Positions 9,301-17,865 are shown, counted from the stretch's first letter. The stretch is 64,000 nucleotides of DNA from Lachancea mirantina (GCA_900074745.1 LT598468.1:1364001-1428000), one strand, 5' to 3'. The notes: generated from the letters alone by a model not told the origin. Program-made: numbers and translations.

Positions 9301-12234
9301 AGAATAAGATATTGTATTTTCGAAATCCTTGTACCCAAAGGCCAGCTTTCGGAAGGCACTTGCCAGGTTTGTCAGAAAGGAAATATCAGAAGAAACAGAT
9401 AGAGTACCCATTCGAAAATCCCATTTGCAAAAATAGGTTTCCTCATCTGAGGGAAGTCCAAACAATCTATGTCCGTGGATATGCAGATCCGATATTCTGC
9501 CCTCGAAATTGGTGATTGAAGATTTCCTTATTTGGTCCGATAACTCAAAAAGGGAGCCCATCGCTGGATGAAACTTAATACGCGTTGGTGATAGCGCTGC
9601 CTGGAGATCCATATAGTAGTTCACATATCTCACATCAATTTCAAGAATATCAAAATGAAGTCCAAAGCATGTGGTAGAGCTATAAAGGTTACTTGGAAGA
9701 ACCAGACAACCGTCATCCACAATAAAAGTGAACCAAACATCTTTTTCGTTGACAATTCTTTTCAGAGAAGACCGGCTAAGTTGTGGCTCGGCATCATTGC
9801 GCGTTGTTCTTTCTTCTGCATCACCGGTCCAGGAATTGAGAATTTTGTTCTCAAGGCCACCTTTATCAGTAGGATTGATATCTGCGCCGCGAAACTCTTC
9901 CATGTACTCTTCAGTCGTTTTAAAGTGAATGAAATCCCCGAAGTAGTTCATCTTGACACCAATTAAATACCTGATCACAAATCCGTAGCATTGCAAAATG
10001 GTGTATTTGCTGTGGCAATCGATGATGATGGTATCTATGTTATCGACGTCCAATTTGGAATAGAAAAGATAGCTTCCCGTCATTTTGAAGTCATGAGAAA
10101 TGCCGACTTCCTTTGCTGTCATGAATTCATTCAACGTGTTCCAAGAGGGGGTGTTGAGCTGTAAGCGAAATAAAGAAGTGAATAGTTCGAAGCTGATTTC
10201 AGTCGAACTTTGTGAGATCGTTTCCATAGGTATTGATAAGCTAACTTCCATGTCGTCGCCGTGAAGGGAAAGGTAGCAGTTCTCACTGAAATCAAGGGGG
10301 TTGTTAACGATATTGCCATCGTTAACGTTCAGGTATAGAGAGTACCCATTAAGCTTCCAATTCAGCTCATAAACGAAAGGCCTGAAAAGTTCGTAAGGCG
10401 TCGATTGGCCTGATGAAAAATCAGACATCATATCGCTCAGAAGCGTTATATGATCCCGCAATAAAAATATTTGCGCCTGATGGGAGGAGAAATCAAAAAC
10501 CCAGGTTGCCTGCGCATTCCAGCCCAAAGGATATCCCACTTGACCTCTTATTTCTTGAGACTTGGCAGAGAGAAGAATATCGTGGTTAACACTAGTACGC
10601 AGCTCGGGCTCATGAAGGTTAATGGTGAAAAAGTTAGAATATCCCGAGGTGGTTGGGCACATGGCAATATTAAGGCAAATCTCTGAGGCCTTATTGACAG
10701 TGACATCGAGCCAACCAAATGGCCTAGTCTCGTCCTCTGTCTCTTTGTAGCGCTTTAAAAATTCCAAATCTTTACTGGGTTCTCGTGTGGGAACTCTCCA
10801 TACTGAGTCGCTCATTATTTGAAGGGTAATTCTGAACCTTGTATGGATACGTCTTGCCCCGGGAAGTAACTTTTTAATTGGAATTCCATCTCTAGACAAA
10901 ACTGGGGAGAGAATTCTTTGTAAGGGCAGAATTTGGTGGTGAGCCCAAGGACCATAATAAACTGTAGCGCCAAATATTTGAAAATCTAAAGAGTAATCAG
11001 GAGGTGCTCCATTGTTACCCACATCGGGCCCATCTAATTGGGGTTCAGTCCTTAAAGCTCCATGTGGGACGACTCCAGGCATATCCAAAGAATACGACAT
11101 AATCATTTCGTCACATTTCAAAATCTTGGTATATTTTGCATAATCATGTTTGGAAACGTCGAATTGGAACTCGTCGTTCCATGCACTATCGCTGCTCTTA
11201 TGATAAAGTCCTAGTCCACTCCAGTGTTCCACGAATTTTGCATTGTTTTGCTCCTGATCTAGTCTTTTCCTTGGGAAAGACCTCGATAAGATTGAGTCTT
11301 TGACCATATTCGAGAGCGTTTGAAGTTGACTGGACGTGAATACCGATTTCCGGTGATCATCACCGTTCGAGGGAATATTTGGCAATAAAGAAGCTCTGTA
11401 ATTCCGAAAATGAAATTGCAACCTCATTTTATAGAGATCTAGCTTTTCATCAGGAGCAGATGCGTCAAACAACCCTGTTGCAGTATCATAAGTGGCTACC
11501 AGTACAGAGGGCGTTGTCAGATTCCCCAAAACAAGCGCACCGCGCTTCACATGGAATTGAATCGGGAGAAGTCCTAAAAATGAAGGTCTGCTGTCCGGCT
11601 TCTGGAAATCTCGGTCGTTTAGCGAATTGGAGGTTGAAGAAGTTTCAGATTGGCTTTTTGGCGTCGACGAATCTGCATCGAAACCACCGGAACCCGATTT
11701 CTCACTAGCTTCCGAGTCTGTATCGTCGAAGAACCTACGAAACGTCTCGCGGTCGTCCTGGGAAAGCGATTCCAGAATGCTTTCAAACGCAGAAGTCTTA
11801 TTGTATATGAAATGCTCAAAACCATTACAATCTAACCTGAGCCTGCAGGGTAATTTCTGGTTTTTAATCGAATCCGTCTCACTCTCCGAGTTTTCCAGCT
11901 GAGTTAGTCGCGGATTAATTAGCCAATATCTCCATGTAAAGCATCCGTCCAAAAACGATAGTGTTTGATTCTGAGTAGTGATCGTTAAATTTTTAAAGAA
12001 TATGCGACCGGCAAGAAACGATATTTTAAGCGCCTGGACGCTGATTTTGACCTTGTATCTCTTCCATATCAACCACTCCATAATAAATGTAATGCAAAAT
12101 GCAAACGCTCTTCCGAAATAAAACACGGCAGCTAGTGACAAGATTGCTAGTAAAATCCAGTCAACCAGGAAAACCCAGCTGAAATCCTGGCTTTCCGATA
12201 ACGGAACCCTTCTAAACACAATCGTTCCGCTCAT
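3391..12234 (-). CDS. CSF1: Csf1, giant bridge-like lipid transfer protein (BLTP1 family)
   Basis: The protein has 2947 residues, against about 2958 in S. cerevisiae Csf1 (YLR087C). One long hydrophobic segment near residues 20-55 anchors the N terminus in the ER. The rest is a very long, motif-poor chain of the kind that folds into repeating beta-groove lipid bridges. I assign it from the N-terminal sequence (MSGTIVFRRVPLSESQDF, then VKISVQALKISFLAGRIFFKN), the length and its place between SMC4 and GAA1. Csf1 was isolated for cold-sensitive fermentation and has been linked to supplying phosphatidylethanolamine for GPI-anchor synthesis. The ATG at 12234 is preferred; a TTG codon precedes it directly. 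The reading frame is intact over 8.8 kb. The start faces GAA1 across about 170 bp. Confidence 0.95.
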   Translation of the reverse strand: MSGTIVFRRVPLSESQDFSWVFLVDWILLAILSLAAVFYFGRAFAFCITFIMEWLIWKRYKVKISVQALKISFLAGRIFFKNLTITTQNQTLSFLDGCFTWRYWLINPRLTQLENSESETDSIKNQKLPCRLRLDCNGFEHFIYNKTSAFESILESLSQDDRETFRRFFDDTDSEASEKSGSGGFDADSSTPKSQSETSSTSNSLNDRDFQKPDSRPSFLGLLPIQFHVKRGALVLGNLTTPSVLVATYDTATGLFDASAPDEKLDLYKMRLQFHFRNYRASLLPNIPSNGDDHRKSVFTSSQLQTLSNMVKDSILSRSFPRKRLDQEQNNAKFVEHWSGLGLYHKSSDSAWNDEFQFDVSKHDYAKYTKILKCDEMIMSYSLDMPGVVPHGALRTEPQLDGPDVGNNGAPPDYSLDFQIFGATVYYGPWAHHQILPLQRILSPVLSRDGIPIKKLLPGARRIHTRFRITLQIMSDSVWRVPTREPSKDLEFLKRYKETEDETRPFGWLDVTVNKASEICLNIAMCPTTSGYSNFFTINLHEPELRTSVNHDILLSAKSQEIRGQVGYPLGWNAQATWVFDFSSHQAQIFLLRDHITLLSDMMSDFSSGQSTPYELFRPFVYELNWKLNGYSLYLNVNDGNIVNNPLDFSENCYLSLHGDDMEVSLSIPMETISQSSTEISFELFTSLFRLQLNTPSWNTLNEFMTAKEVGISHDFKMTGSYLFYSKLDVDNIDTIIIDCHSKYTILQCYGFVIRYLIGVKMNYFGDFIHFKTTEEYMEEFRGADINPTDKGGLENKILNSWTGDAEERTTRNDAEPQLSRSSLKRIVNEKDVWFTFIVDDGCLVLPSNLYSSTTCFGLHFDILEIDVRYVNYYMDLQAALSPTRIKFHPAMGSLFELSDQIRKSSITNFEGRISDLHIHGHRLFGLPSDEETYFCKWDFRMGTLSVSSDISFLTNLASAFRKLAFGYKDFENTISYSLELITDMTSVTFYADKAVFKINELETETCTVIEMAKLKLSLIDFENVSYSKRTEFHIPSLKLSVLKQNGDKVLAQCFTSILATNFDQYKNRTTQRELQQSHLTRNDAPFHRCPFLLPPMVQDSFTYKELFGAIPPGMSIPPLVKPITPTNVDEVLDAFSKTDPFLGEYLQNEMNSKSFLQQSSEGKATSFAEHDQVGWYLEPKDTCQCDNIILNLGKTILAIQPDFTTVLQKLGDRMYRDAVDDLIDRCELDVVIKFMRTMQELNSTKKMRAVCESFQVIYGEIINLDDMSFIDHLQITVENLDASFSVDMKVDPTTGPSTTAASYLIRAGTISTTFFQKSLATECPPILAAAAEEIEVWTEEISGTRKLSTSAKGLDMSVNPDELKWLTEFTMDLFAKVTNTYEVFSLYSKSLENAKRQLFYRIALASDEYQITHDPPVLTKPAYIMRLSSHHVRENRSWRIVTRVRHILNYLPHEWSVNCLDKLRKKDFQTPLDAGSIFLKVFSSWRSWEFSDVEKCYIYKTTFLPDLLHSPKELSEEYFKLILNTVAFNISKTPHVEGDSVVIKGLRVLQKHQAVSEGVGKDSSKKRSDKHLFEKNVACNLKSIKGSVGESFLMLGNNVAQLVRKFSSPTVPSPSKLKLHHLTCLCDRLDIQVYIDKSRLALKSFSNSITFLTARSHISSKPLCSASCGWARSETSLRYENSVVLEHFMRNGIVGFSSMSKEEKCIFRLDISSQKSRLKSSSDSAKIISFFDNLQASYERLSEALLCNQAENIGEKPSLDVLGMFDDYDCSVRFRVSEHSSELRFTSPLIIAYHVKEIDFLLDKADMAEATFSLKGLDSEIRSKIAGIRYFKYSQSEIETKATVIRKGATCFDVAFKIFSKLAKLKTFDPRELLLTFMRDLESAKDHIAQMKESILSVFGEKTQSKTPSLDVDLRWSLQLDFTYFGILFPLARTNYVLEINTLNSNLFERRLNHERKMQLLHDVLGNCSAESIALLIDDTTVKSHLSKVLDFALKVAVSRETHHKLKSIQVESSHFRVCLCPFSTIKLIWLVQEFLRLKEILASARAVSQQIDDETPLFPEFSSILHSIHLLSYNFCFGWLFDGNDCEDPGLIYGFQRLFAAYESPFGKLTVLEAYLSLARGHTSSTFFSQKSERDQINRSYLPSVQAGYWFVTRNNHNDLFIRINGERLDVNFLSSSIGVCKGIIKSLHTFQELKKSLEPPSNIQNAFKRAAGRPIGKQYSFLRQARRVNCKIHYAGGIFKLYSLHDYENGLTPCLELESPSVHVSLDYENFRHELKNHWLRGMIQVEPSHNKVYPFCVPVLSEMARDLRHILKTINLDQSNGVMPGSESVINYKTMLQSFDIAIIFDVGKQKISLSCEPKAKIQADVGFEQLDLKLFTNNLAESEPLSLCLDIYKLKASSRHVFSREVSTSFTLDSVSAVVILTHPDVIHTYGFTHIPSVEIYFNYKQLQDVDLFLNIWKVGSHIYSEPELREKSSRNSIKLDQPFVFKSKAINGNQAIPWNYVLVVSSFKGDIDLGPSLGLMSLRGVRFWAVTDHYKNWTQQLSINLETIKLLSDGRLGGEVLLQDLSWASQLSWPVFDGEFQSPLVDLSLNLVRFAIKMSFDYHLILISSVDTLKARLFNERDEMGVLKDLLTVALSCTSVQIFFTALAPANVLDIFNTIKRMRQDNRKSYLETLRESNTKESADASQAKFGLSSFLRTDMTVNLKFIHVQIFPSTLFDIEVLIFRAKDIFTHTEIEAQTKVRTQLTWQVNDAKISLSTYKNQLNEDISATIDVDSYIQHASRVHGGTLLVTPTILIGMTTWHDVETNIVEYLYSNSFGGKIRVRWNLGSINFIREMWATHVRALALRRAHVNHEKSFFEDENLEDKLKDFDLGDKYVYVPIEEPHIEIPQIKDLGDATPPVEWFGVNRRRFPGITHQTIIVPLQKSAHLAEKEWARVIGNA

Positions 12235-12406
12235 CAATGCTGTCCATTAGATACCTTACTTATCTCTTCATTCATCAGTTGTATATGTGATGAAGAAGTT
12301 AATGAGTTCGACTTTTTCAAATTCATTAACGAACAACAACTTACTACAACAACTACCGAGAAACGGCTGAGAGACGACTGAGAAAAGGCTGAGATTGAGC
12401 AACAGA

Positions 12407-14146
12407 ATGGCTTTAATTGAGAAACTGGAACGCCGGTTTATGAGATTGGGGCTTTTGCCCCGTCTCATCAAAGCTCTGCCGCGTCTTTCTGTGATTTGTG
12501 CCTTAATTGGTGTTACGTGGTTGGCATTAATCTTACCGATGGAAGGACAGTATCGACGTACTTATATATCTGAGAACGCCTTGATGCCCTCGCAAGCGTA
12601 TAGCTATTTTAGAGAGACAGAATGGAATATTTTGCGAGGTTATAGGGGCCAAATTGACGAACTTAGAGACCTAGAGACGCAGACAAGAAATGAGATCGTG
12701 GCTTCGTGGTTGCAGGAATTTGGAACAAAAACTGCTGTCTACCGTGACGAAGTAGATGGAGACACGCTGTACGGACTACAGCATGCAGCACGTGGTGACG
12801 GAACAGAGGCAATGGTTCTGGCAGCTCCGTGGGTAAACGTGGATGGCCAATTTAATGTTGGTGGTGTGTCTTTGGCAATCTCACTGCTGCGGTTTTTTTC
12901 CCGGTGGCCTGTATGGTCGAAAAACATTGTTATTGTGATCAGTGACAACGCGCATACATCGCTTCGATCCTGGGTAGAAGCTTATCACACCTCGCTGGAC
13001 TTAACTGGCGGATCAATTGAGGCCGCAGTAGTCTTGGACTATCCGGAAACTAATGATTTCTTCAGGTATGTCGAGATTTTCTACTCGGGTCTCAATGGTG
13101 AACTGCCTAACTTGGACTTGGTAAACATCGCAGTGCATGTGACCGAGCATGAGGGCATGAAAGTCGCGCTTAATGGCGTATCAGAGAATCAAATTGGCGA
13201 CGACGATAGCTTTTCCGGTAGGTTACGCACACTTGCGGGCTCAATTACGCAGCTCGCGTACGCCGGTGCACAGAAATGTTACGGTCATGAAGCCTTCAGT
13301 GGTTGGAGAATTCAAGCTATAACGCTTAGGGCCAGGGGAACCGACGGGCCGTTCGACATCACGACGTTCGGGAGGATACCTGAAGCAGTTTTTCGCTCTG
13401 TGAATAATCTGCTTGAAAAATTTCATCAGTCATTCTTCTTTTATCTTTTGCTAGCCCCAAGACTATTTGTCTCGATTGGTAGTTATCTTCCTGCCGCAAT
13501 TTTGCTGTCGGTCTCCTTTATGCTGTCGTCTCTGGACAACCTTCTAAACAATAAGTACGCGTCGACTTCGCTACTGTCGGCCTACAACACGGGGGCGTTT
13601 TTGGTGTTTGCCGTTGTACTCTTCTTTTCATTCCTCGTCTCTCAAGTGTTGTTGCATTTCCCCAGCACGCCAGTTCCAATCACTGCGAGCATCCTAGCTT
13701 CCTTGCTTCTAGGCGCTGCTAAGCATGGTCTGAGTGCCCCACTTGCATACCGATTTAGGTCACTCGCTTTTCTTTATTTTGGCCTCATCTTAACGTCTTT
13801 GCTCGTGGTCAATTTCGCGTTGGCCTTTGGCATCAGCCTTCTCGCACTACCAATGACTTTCGTCAAGAACGAATCGGATTTCAAGAGGCGCCTGAAAAAT
13901 TTCATTCTGCTCATTTTGTCAAACCCATTCATAGCAGTATGTCTCGTCACTGATTTGATTTCTCCTGACCTCTCTGGGTCCCAAGCGCTCGAGCGGTTGA
14001 TATTTGGCTGGACAAGAATGGGATCGTGGACCTGGTTTGTCGTTTGCTTGGGATGGCTCCCAGCGTGGCTACTCGTGGCACTTTCGACAAGCCCAGCCTC
14101 GATTCCACCTTCTAAGACTACGACGGAGGACAAGAAGAATGCTTAA
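12407..14146 (+). CDS. GAA1: Gaa1, GPI transamidase subunit
   Basis: Gaa1 is part of the ER-membrane GPI transamidase, which attaches preformed GPI anchors to proteins. The product has 579 residues, against 614 in S. cerevisiae (YLR088W). The N-terminal membrane helix is followed by the conserved stretch GQYRRTYISENALMPSQAYS, a lumenal M28-peptidase-like domain (WNILRGYR, SWLQEFGTKTA, DLTGGSIEAAVVLDY), and from about residue 335 six or seven membrane segments beginning FHQSFFFYLLLAPR. The shorter length appears to come from a loop before the last two helices, not from the C terminus: the final WTWFVVCLGWLPAWLL segment matches the family end. The start is the first ATG; an in-frame TTG lies 12 bases before it. 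Confidence 0.96.
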   Translation: MALIEKLERRFMRLGLLPRLIKALPRLSVICALIGVTWLALILPMEGQYRRTYISENALMPSQAYSYFRETEWNILRGYRGQIDELRDLETQTRNEIVASWLQEFGTKTAVYRDEVDGDTLYGLQHAARGDGTEAMVLAAPWVNVDGQFNVGGVSLAISLLRFFSRWPVWSKNIVIVISDNAHTSLRSWVEAYHTSLDLTGGSIEAAVVLDYPETNDFFRYVEIFYSGLNGELPNLDLVNIAVHVTEHEGMKVALNGVSENQIGDDDSFSGRLRTLAGSITQLAYAGAQKCYGHEAFSGWRIQAITLRARGTDGPFDITTFGRIPEAVFRSVNNLLEKFHQSFFFYLLLAPRLFVSIGSYLPAAILLSVSFMLSSLDNLLNNKYASTSLLSAYNTGAFLVFAVVLFFSFLVSQVLLHFPSTPVPITASILASLLLGAAKHGLSAPLAYRFRSLAFLYFGLILTSLLVVNFALAFGISLLALPMTFVKNESDFKRRLKNFILLILSNPFIAVCLVTDLISPDLSGSQALERLIFGWTRMGSWTWFVVCLGWLPAWLLVALSTSPASIPPSKTTTEDKKNA

Positions 14147-14249
14147 CTGTCTCGTACTTGGCTTGTTGGTAGCTTTAGAGCTCATCGGTGTTTGCTTCGT
14201 CTTGGAGTTGTTCTCTACGAACCGTGAAATTTTTCAGGTAACGAAGTAA
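14139..14249 (+). CDS. tiny ORF overlapping the GAA1 stop (36 residues, one membrane helix)
   Basis: An ATG at 14139 opens a 36-residue frame whose first codons overlap the GAA1 stop (ATGCTTAA) in the +1 frame. An A sits at -3. The product is MLNCLVLGLLVALELIGVC followed by a second hydrophobic stretch and a short polar tail, so it would be a single-pass microprotein. It is not the missing end of Gaa1, because GAA1 already ends with the family's final helix. I know no counterpart in S. cerevisiae. It could be chance, a reinitiation product on the GAA1 mRNA, or a real small membrane protein. The sequence alone does not decide. Confidence 0.2.
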   Translation: MLNCLVLGLLVALELIGVCFVLELFSTNREIFQVTK

Positions 14250-14332
14250 GTTATTGTTTACCAATTCCCAAGCGCTGAAAACCATCAACAATCTGATATT
14301 TCTGTGCCGCTTACTGCTCGCGCCATTGTCCG

Positions 14333-15820
14333 ATGATCGGCAAACTGCCGGCAAGTGGCCGGGAGAATAGTAATATAGGTAATGACGAATTTAAACGAGT
14401 GAAAATAGGCGAGCCGTTCACGAGATATGCATCTGGACTTAATCAAGAGCTTTTAGAAAGAGGACGTCTAGATTTCTTTAAATACCGGGATTCTGTGAAG
14501 GGGCAATTGAGTCAAATTCAGTTCGAGCTTATTCAATCAAATGCTCTTACAATTGACACATTAATGAGCACCACTGACACACTTCATCCAAAGAACGCTG
14601 AGACCAAATATCTTTTATTGAAAAGGAGATTTTATGTTGATTCCGAGGGAAACGTTAGAGATCATAAACGTCGAGACAGCTTGTTATGTGATCCGGATTT
14701 GATTTACGATCTCATCATATGCAGTCATCTAAAAAATGACCATTTAAGCTGGCGGAAACTGCATCACTATATGAGACATGATTTCGCCAATATCACTAGA
14801 GCATTTGTGCAGATGTGCACTAGATATTGCTCCGGATGTAATCCGCAGGAGTTTGTTAAACCCTTCACGAAATTTCGGCATAACAATATCTATAAGGGTT
14901 TGATGCCTTTGGAGCGAGTGCAAGTCGAAATTTTGACTCCTTTTGAAAGACCAATTCAAAACAAGTTCCCTCAACTTCTGTTTTGCAGGGATTACTACTC
15001 CCGTTTCATTTGGTTACTTCCGCTAAAGGATCAGAGCAAGTTGACCTCTGTGCTGGCCACATATCTGCTTTCTCTTCCTCGAATGCCCATGTTTTTGGAA
15101 ACGGTCACAATAGATAGGCTTGTACTCTTTGAAACTTGTCAAGAGATTGCTAGGCTTTACGAACTGTTCATCGGATTAGGTAGTTGCAAATTTTCCACGT
15201 TCCAGCGCAACGGTATCAATCGATTGACCGTCCTTCTGCAAAACAATCAAGACGCTTGCATCAAAGATTGGAACATGTGCCTTAAGAAGGCGGCGTCGGA
15301 CAATACGGCTTATAATCCAAGGATACTAGGGATTCCAAGCGACGTGTTTCACGAGGCAATTCCAGACTATGGAAAGGAGTTTGAGTACAAAAGAGAAACT
15401 GTAATTGATGAACTCTTTGCTAAAAATGTAGCTGTATTTGAAAGAGATAGAAGGCGATGTGGGATGTTATATCTCGAAAGCGATAACTTTGCTTCTTCAA
15501 TGGAGGACGAAGAGCTTATATCCACAGAACAACATTTGAATGATCTTCTGGGTAATGGTAAAGATGGAATTAGCAATAAAAGCAAAATGAATGATAGCTA
15601 TAATCTAGCTTTGCATGAAAGTAAAAAAAATAGTCGATTGCGGGAGCCGCATCAGAATTTTCAAAAAGGTGTCAGAATCTCAAAAGAAGGCGAGGGTGAT
15701 AGAGAAGATAATTTATACCCTAGTTGTGAGATTTCGATGCCCTCCACGTCCTACCTAAAGGATCTTGGCAATAATCAAAAAGAGCCACCCGGTATATCGG
15801 ATGGTTCTCAGGAGCTTTAG
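14333..15820 (+). CDS. FOB1: Fob1, rDNA replication-fork barrier protein (host gene of integrase descent)
   Basis: Fob1 is a nucleolar protein that binds the replication fork barrier in rDNA, stops forks, and supports rDNA recombination and silencing. The product has 495 residues, against 566 in S. cerevisiae (YDR110W). Shared blocks are ELLERG near 40, YVDSEGNVRD at 101-110, the H2C2 zinc motif (H132, H137, C166, C169), FANI at 151-154, PLERVQVEI near 192 and FCRDYYSRFIWLLPLK at 217-232. The zinc motif and the following fold belong to the retroelement integrase family from which Fob1 is held to descend. The acidic, polar tail after residue 400 is poorly conserved, which accounts for the shorter length. 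It sits beside the ALT gene just as FOB1 sits beside ALT2 in S. cerevisiae. No LTR, gag or reverse transcriptase lies near it. Confidence 0.95.
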   Translation: MIGKLPASGRENSNIGNDEFKRVKIGEPFTRYASGLNQELLERGRLDFFKYRDSVKGQLSQIQFELIQSNALTIDTLMSTTDTLHPKNAETKYLLLKRRFYVDSEGNVRDHKRRDSLLCDPDLIYDLIICSHLKNDHLSWRKLHHYMRHDFANITRAFVQMCTRYCSGCNPQEFVKPFTKFRHNNIYKGLMPLERVQVEILTPFERPIQNKFPQLLFCRDYYSRFIWLLPLKDQSKLTSVLATYLLSLPRMPMFLETVTIDRLVLFETCQEIARLYELFIGLGSCKFSTFQRNGINRLTVLLQNNQDACIKDWNMCLKKAASDNTAYNPRILGIPSDVFHEAIPDYGKEFEYKRETVIDELFAKNVAVFERDRRRCGMLYLESDNFASSMEDEELISTEQHLNDLLGNGKDGISNKSKMNDSYNLALHESKKNSRLREPHQNFQKGVRISKEGEGDREDNLYPSCEISMPSTSYLKDLGNNQKEPPGISDGSQEL

Positions 15821-16269
15821 CGCAATTAATTGGCAGCTCAGCTCGAAGCTGGGTTTGCTTCACAAAAATTGAAAATAACGGAGCTTTCAATAGCGTGAAC
15901 CTTTACGGTAGGTGAACGGTCGTTAATTGGAAAACGTATGTTTTATATATTGGATATAGGTTGTATTAAAGGGTTGGTGATCGTGAGCTTAACTTGTCTT
16001 CAAACTTTCGGTCAACTGTATTATCGGCGTAGGGTAAGCACAAGTTCAACTGCCGCCCGAAACATGGGGCTCTAACGCTTGGCGTCTTCCTAGGGGCATC
16101 CTCATCCACTTTAAAAAAACTTAAAGTAACGTTTTGGCATAAAGAAAATAAAAATAACCTCAAGAACAAAGTCCCAAGCAACGCAGGTCCAATTGATTAG
16201 ATCTGTATCAGATGACTATTGTATTTTTATGTAGAAGAACAATTTCAAATTTTAAATATGCTGGAAGGA
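15821..16269. other. intergenic, FOB1/ALT convergent 3' flanks
   Basis: This gene-free stretch of about 450 bp lies between two converging genes and should hold both 3' ends. Short AT-rich runs such as TTTTATATATTGG near 15940 and TATTTTTATG near 16220 could serve in polyadenylation. I see no conserved ORF, RNA gene or repeat. Confidence 0.6.
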
Positions 16270-17865
16270 TCAATCGCGGTAAGTGTCGTAGAAGTCTCTA
16301 TGGAATTTTTCCCAAGAGCTGATCCAATCAGTGCCCGGGGCTAGGAAAGTAGTTCTCAAGTGATGAGTGCCAGCGACTTGACCAAAGCCAGATCCAGGTA
16401 CTGTGCAAATGCCAGTAGCTTCTAATAGTTCCTTGCAGTAAAATTCATCTGGAGTGCAACCGAGTTCCCTCGCCTTGTCCAGAGCCTTCTTAGGCAATTC
16501 GAGTTTAGGGAACAGATACATTGCGCCTTGTGGCTTCTGGCATGAAATACCTTCTAGACTTTCAAACATGCTGTGAAGCTTTGTGGCCCGCTCGTTAAGC
16601 GCACTTGCAATGGCATTACGCTCACGCTGATCTTGTTCAAACGAAAACTCTCCTTTCTTAGGTGGGTTCACCATTAAAGTGACCAATGCCTGGCCAGTGA
16701 CCACAGAACAAAGCGAAATGGAGGCAAGTTTCAAGAAGACTTGCCTGAGCTCATCGCTAAATCCCACGAGTTCCATGTATCCACCTCTTTGTCCGCATTC
16801 TCCCGAGACACCCTTGGAAGTCGAGTGCAGAGAAGCCAATTGCACGTTGTCAAACTGACCAGGCTTGGTTTTCTGCAGCACTCTCAAGACTTTCTTCATT
16901 GAAAAGAATTCGACGTTGTCGAAAACGTTCTCTTGGTAGACTTCATCTGCAATGACCACAATACCATATTTGGCGGCAATCCCAAGGATGCCCTCAATTG
17001 AATCTGGGGTAAGGATAGCGCCCGTAGGGTTACCTGGGTTGATGACGACGAGACATGTTGGTTTCACACCTGAGCTGATTGCCTGCTGCACTATTTCTTC
17101 AATTTGCTCTGGGTCAGTCGACCAGCCGGACTTTTCATCCAAATAGTATGGAAGCGCAGTTGAATTATTCAACGCCAAAGTCGCGGTGTATAGAGGATAC
17201 TGAGGGATAGGAATGAGGACTCCCGATTCGGGGCCCTTACAGAGAACGGAAAGAATGTTTGTGACTGCAGCCGACGCACCACCCGTTAGGAAAATGTCGT
17301 CTGCAGATGCAGGCTCCCCGTCCCTCTGGGTGATAAAATCGGCCACAGTTTCGCGAAACCCTCTTACACCTTGAGAGTGAGAGTATGCGCCTACGGAGCC
17401 ACCTGCTTGGGCCAAGAGCTTCTGCGCGCGATGCACGGCGTCAGGGCTGTAAAGTTGGAGCAAAGTGGACTCTGGCACCTTCGTTATGGCCTCTGGGTTC
17501 TGCAAAAGAGATAGGACCTGACGGTAGAAGGTCAAAGGACGTTGGTCAAGCTGCTGCGGGTTGCCAATGTTAGCGTTGATAATCCTGTCGAAGGGCAGAG
17601 AACCCGGTTTTTGCTCGATTTGCAGTTTCAATTCTTCGGCCCGTTGCGGAATCGGACCACGAACAGCGTATTTAGCGTCCAGAACGAGAGGATTAACGTC
17701 TTCAAGTCCGAGGCGTTTCGCCGTCGTGCTGATCTTTGTCGCCGTCTGGCTCGTTATAAACCGGTATGGATGACTCCCAGAGGCTCTGAGCCCCGTGAGA
17801 GCCCCGTACCAGCTCCCACACCGCATTTGTCTCGCGGATTTCGCGATATGTGCCGTTCTCAGCAT
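16270..17865 (-). CDS. ALT1: alanine transaminase, single pre-duplication copy (ALT1/ALT2)
   Basis: This PLP-dependent class I/II aminotransferase interconverts alanine and 2-oxoglutarate with pyruvate and glutamate. The product has 531 residues, against 592 (Alt1, mitochondrial) and 507 (Alt2, cytosolic) in S. cerevisiae. Family motifs include DRIINANIGNPQQLDQRPLT, GAYSHSQGVRGFRETVADFI, VVINPGNPTGA, ADEVYQEN and SLHSTSKGVSGECGQRGGYM, with the Schiff-base lysine at about K351. The N terminus is rich in Arg, Ser, Ala and Thr and lacks acidic residues for the first 50 positions, a clear mitochondrial presequence, so this copy resembles ALT1. There is no internal ATG well placed to make a cytosolic form of full catalytic length. 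It lies between FOB1 (neighbour of ALT2) and XDJ1 (neighbour of ALT1). Confidence 0.96.
   Translation of the reverse strand: MLRTAHIAKSARQMRCGSWYGALTGLRASGSHPYRFITSQTATKISTTAKRLGLEDVNPLVLDAKYAVRGPIPQRAEELKLQIEQKPGSLPFDRIINANIGNPQQLDQRPLTFYRQVLSLLQNPEAITKVPESTLLQLYSPDAVHRAQKLLAQAGGSVGAYSHSQGVRGFRETVADFITQRDGEPASADDIFLTGGASAAVTNILSVLCKGPESGVLIPIPQYPLYTATLALNNSTALPYYLDEKSGWSTDPEQIEEIVQQAISSGVKPTCLVVINPGNPTGAILTPDSIEGILGIAAKYGIVVIADEVYQENVFDNVEFFSMKKVLRVLQKTKPGQFDNVQLASLHSTSKGVSGECGQRGGYMELVGFSDELRQVFLKLASISLCSVVTGQALVTLMVNPPKKGEFSFEQDQRERNAIASALNERATKLHSMFESLEGISCQKPQGAMYLFPKLELPKKALDKARELGCTPDEFYCKELLEATGICTVPGSGFGQVAGTHHLRTTFLAPGTDWISSWEKFHRDFYDTYRD

Noticed and set aside
12407-14249. Frameshift reading that would join the 36-codon frame to Gaa1
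   Set aside because: Gaa1 already ends with the family's last helix; its shorter length comes from an internal loop.
14333-15820. FOB1 as a retrotransposon remnant
   Set aside because: It is an intact single host gene with a syntenic ortholog, and no LTRs or other element parts lie near it.
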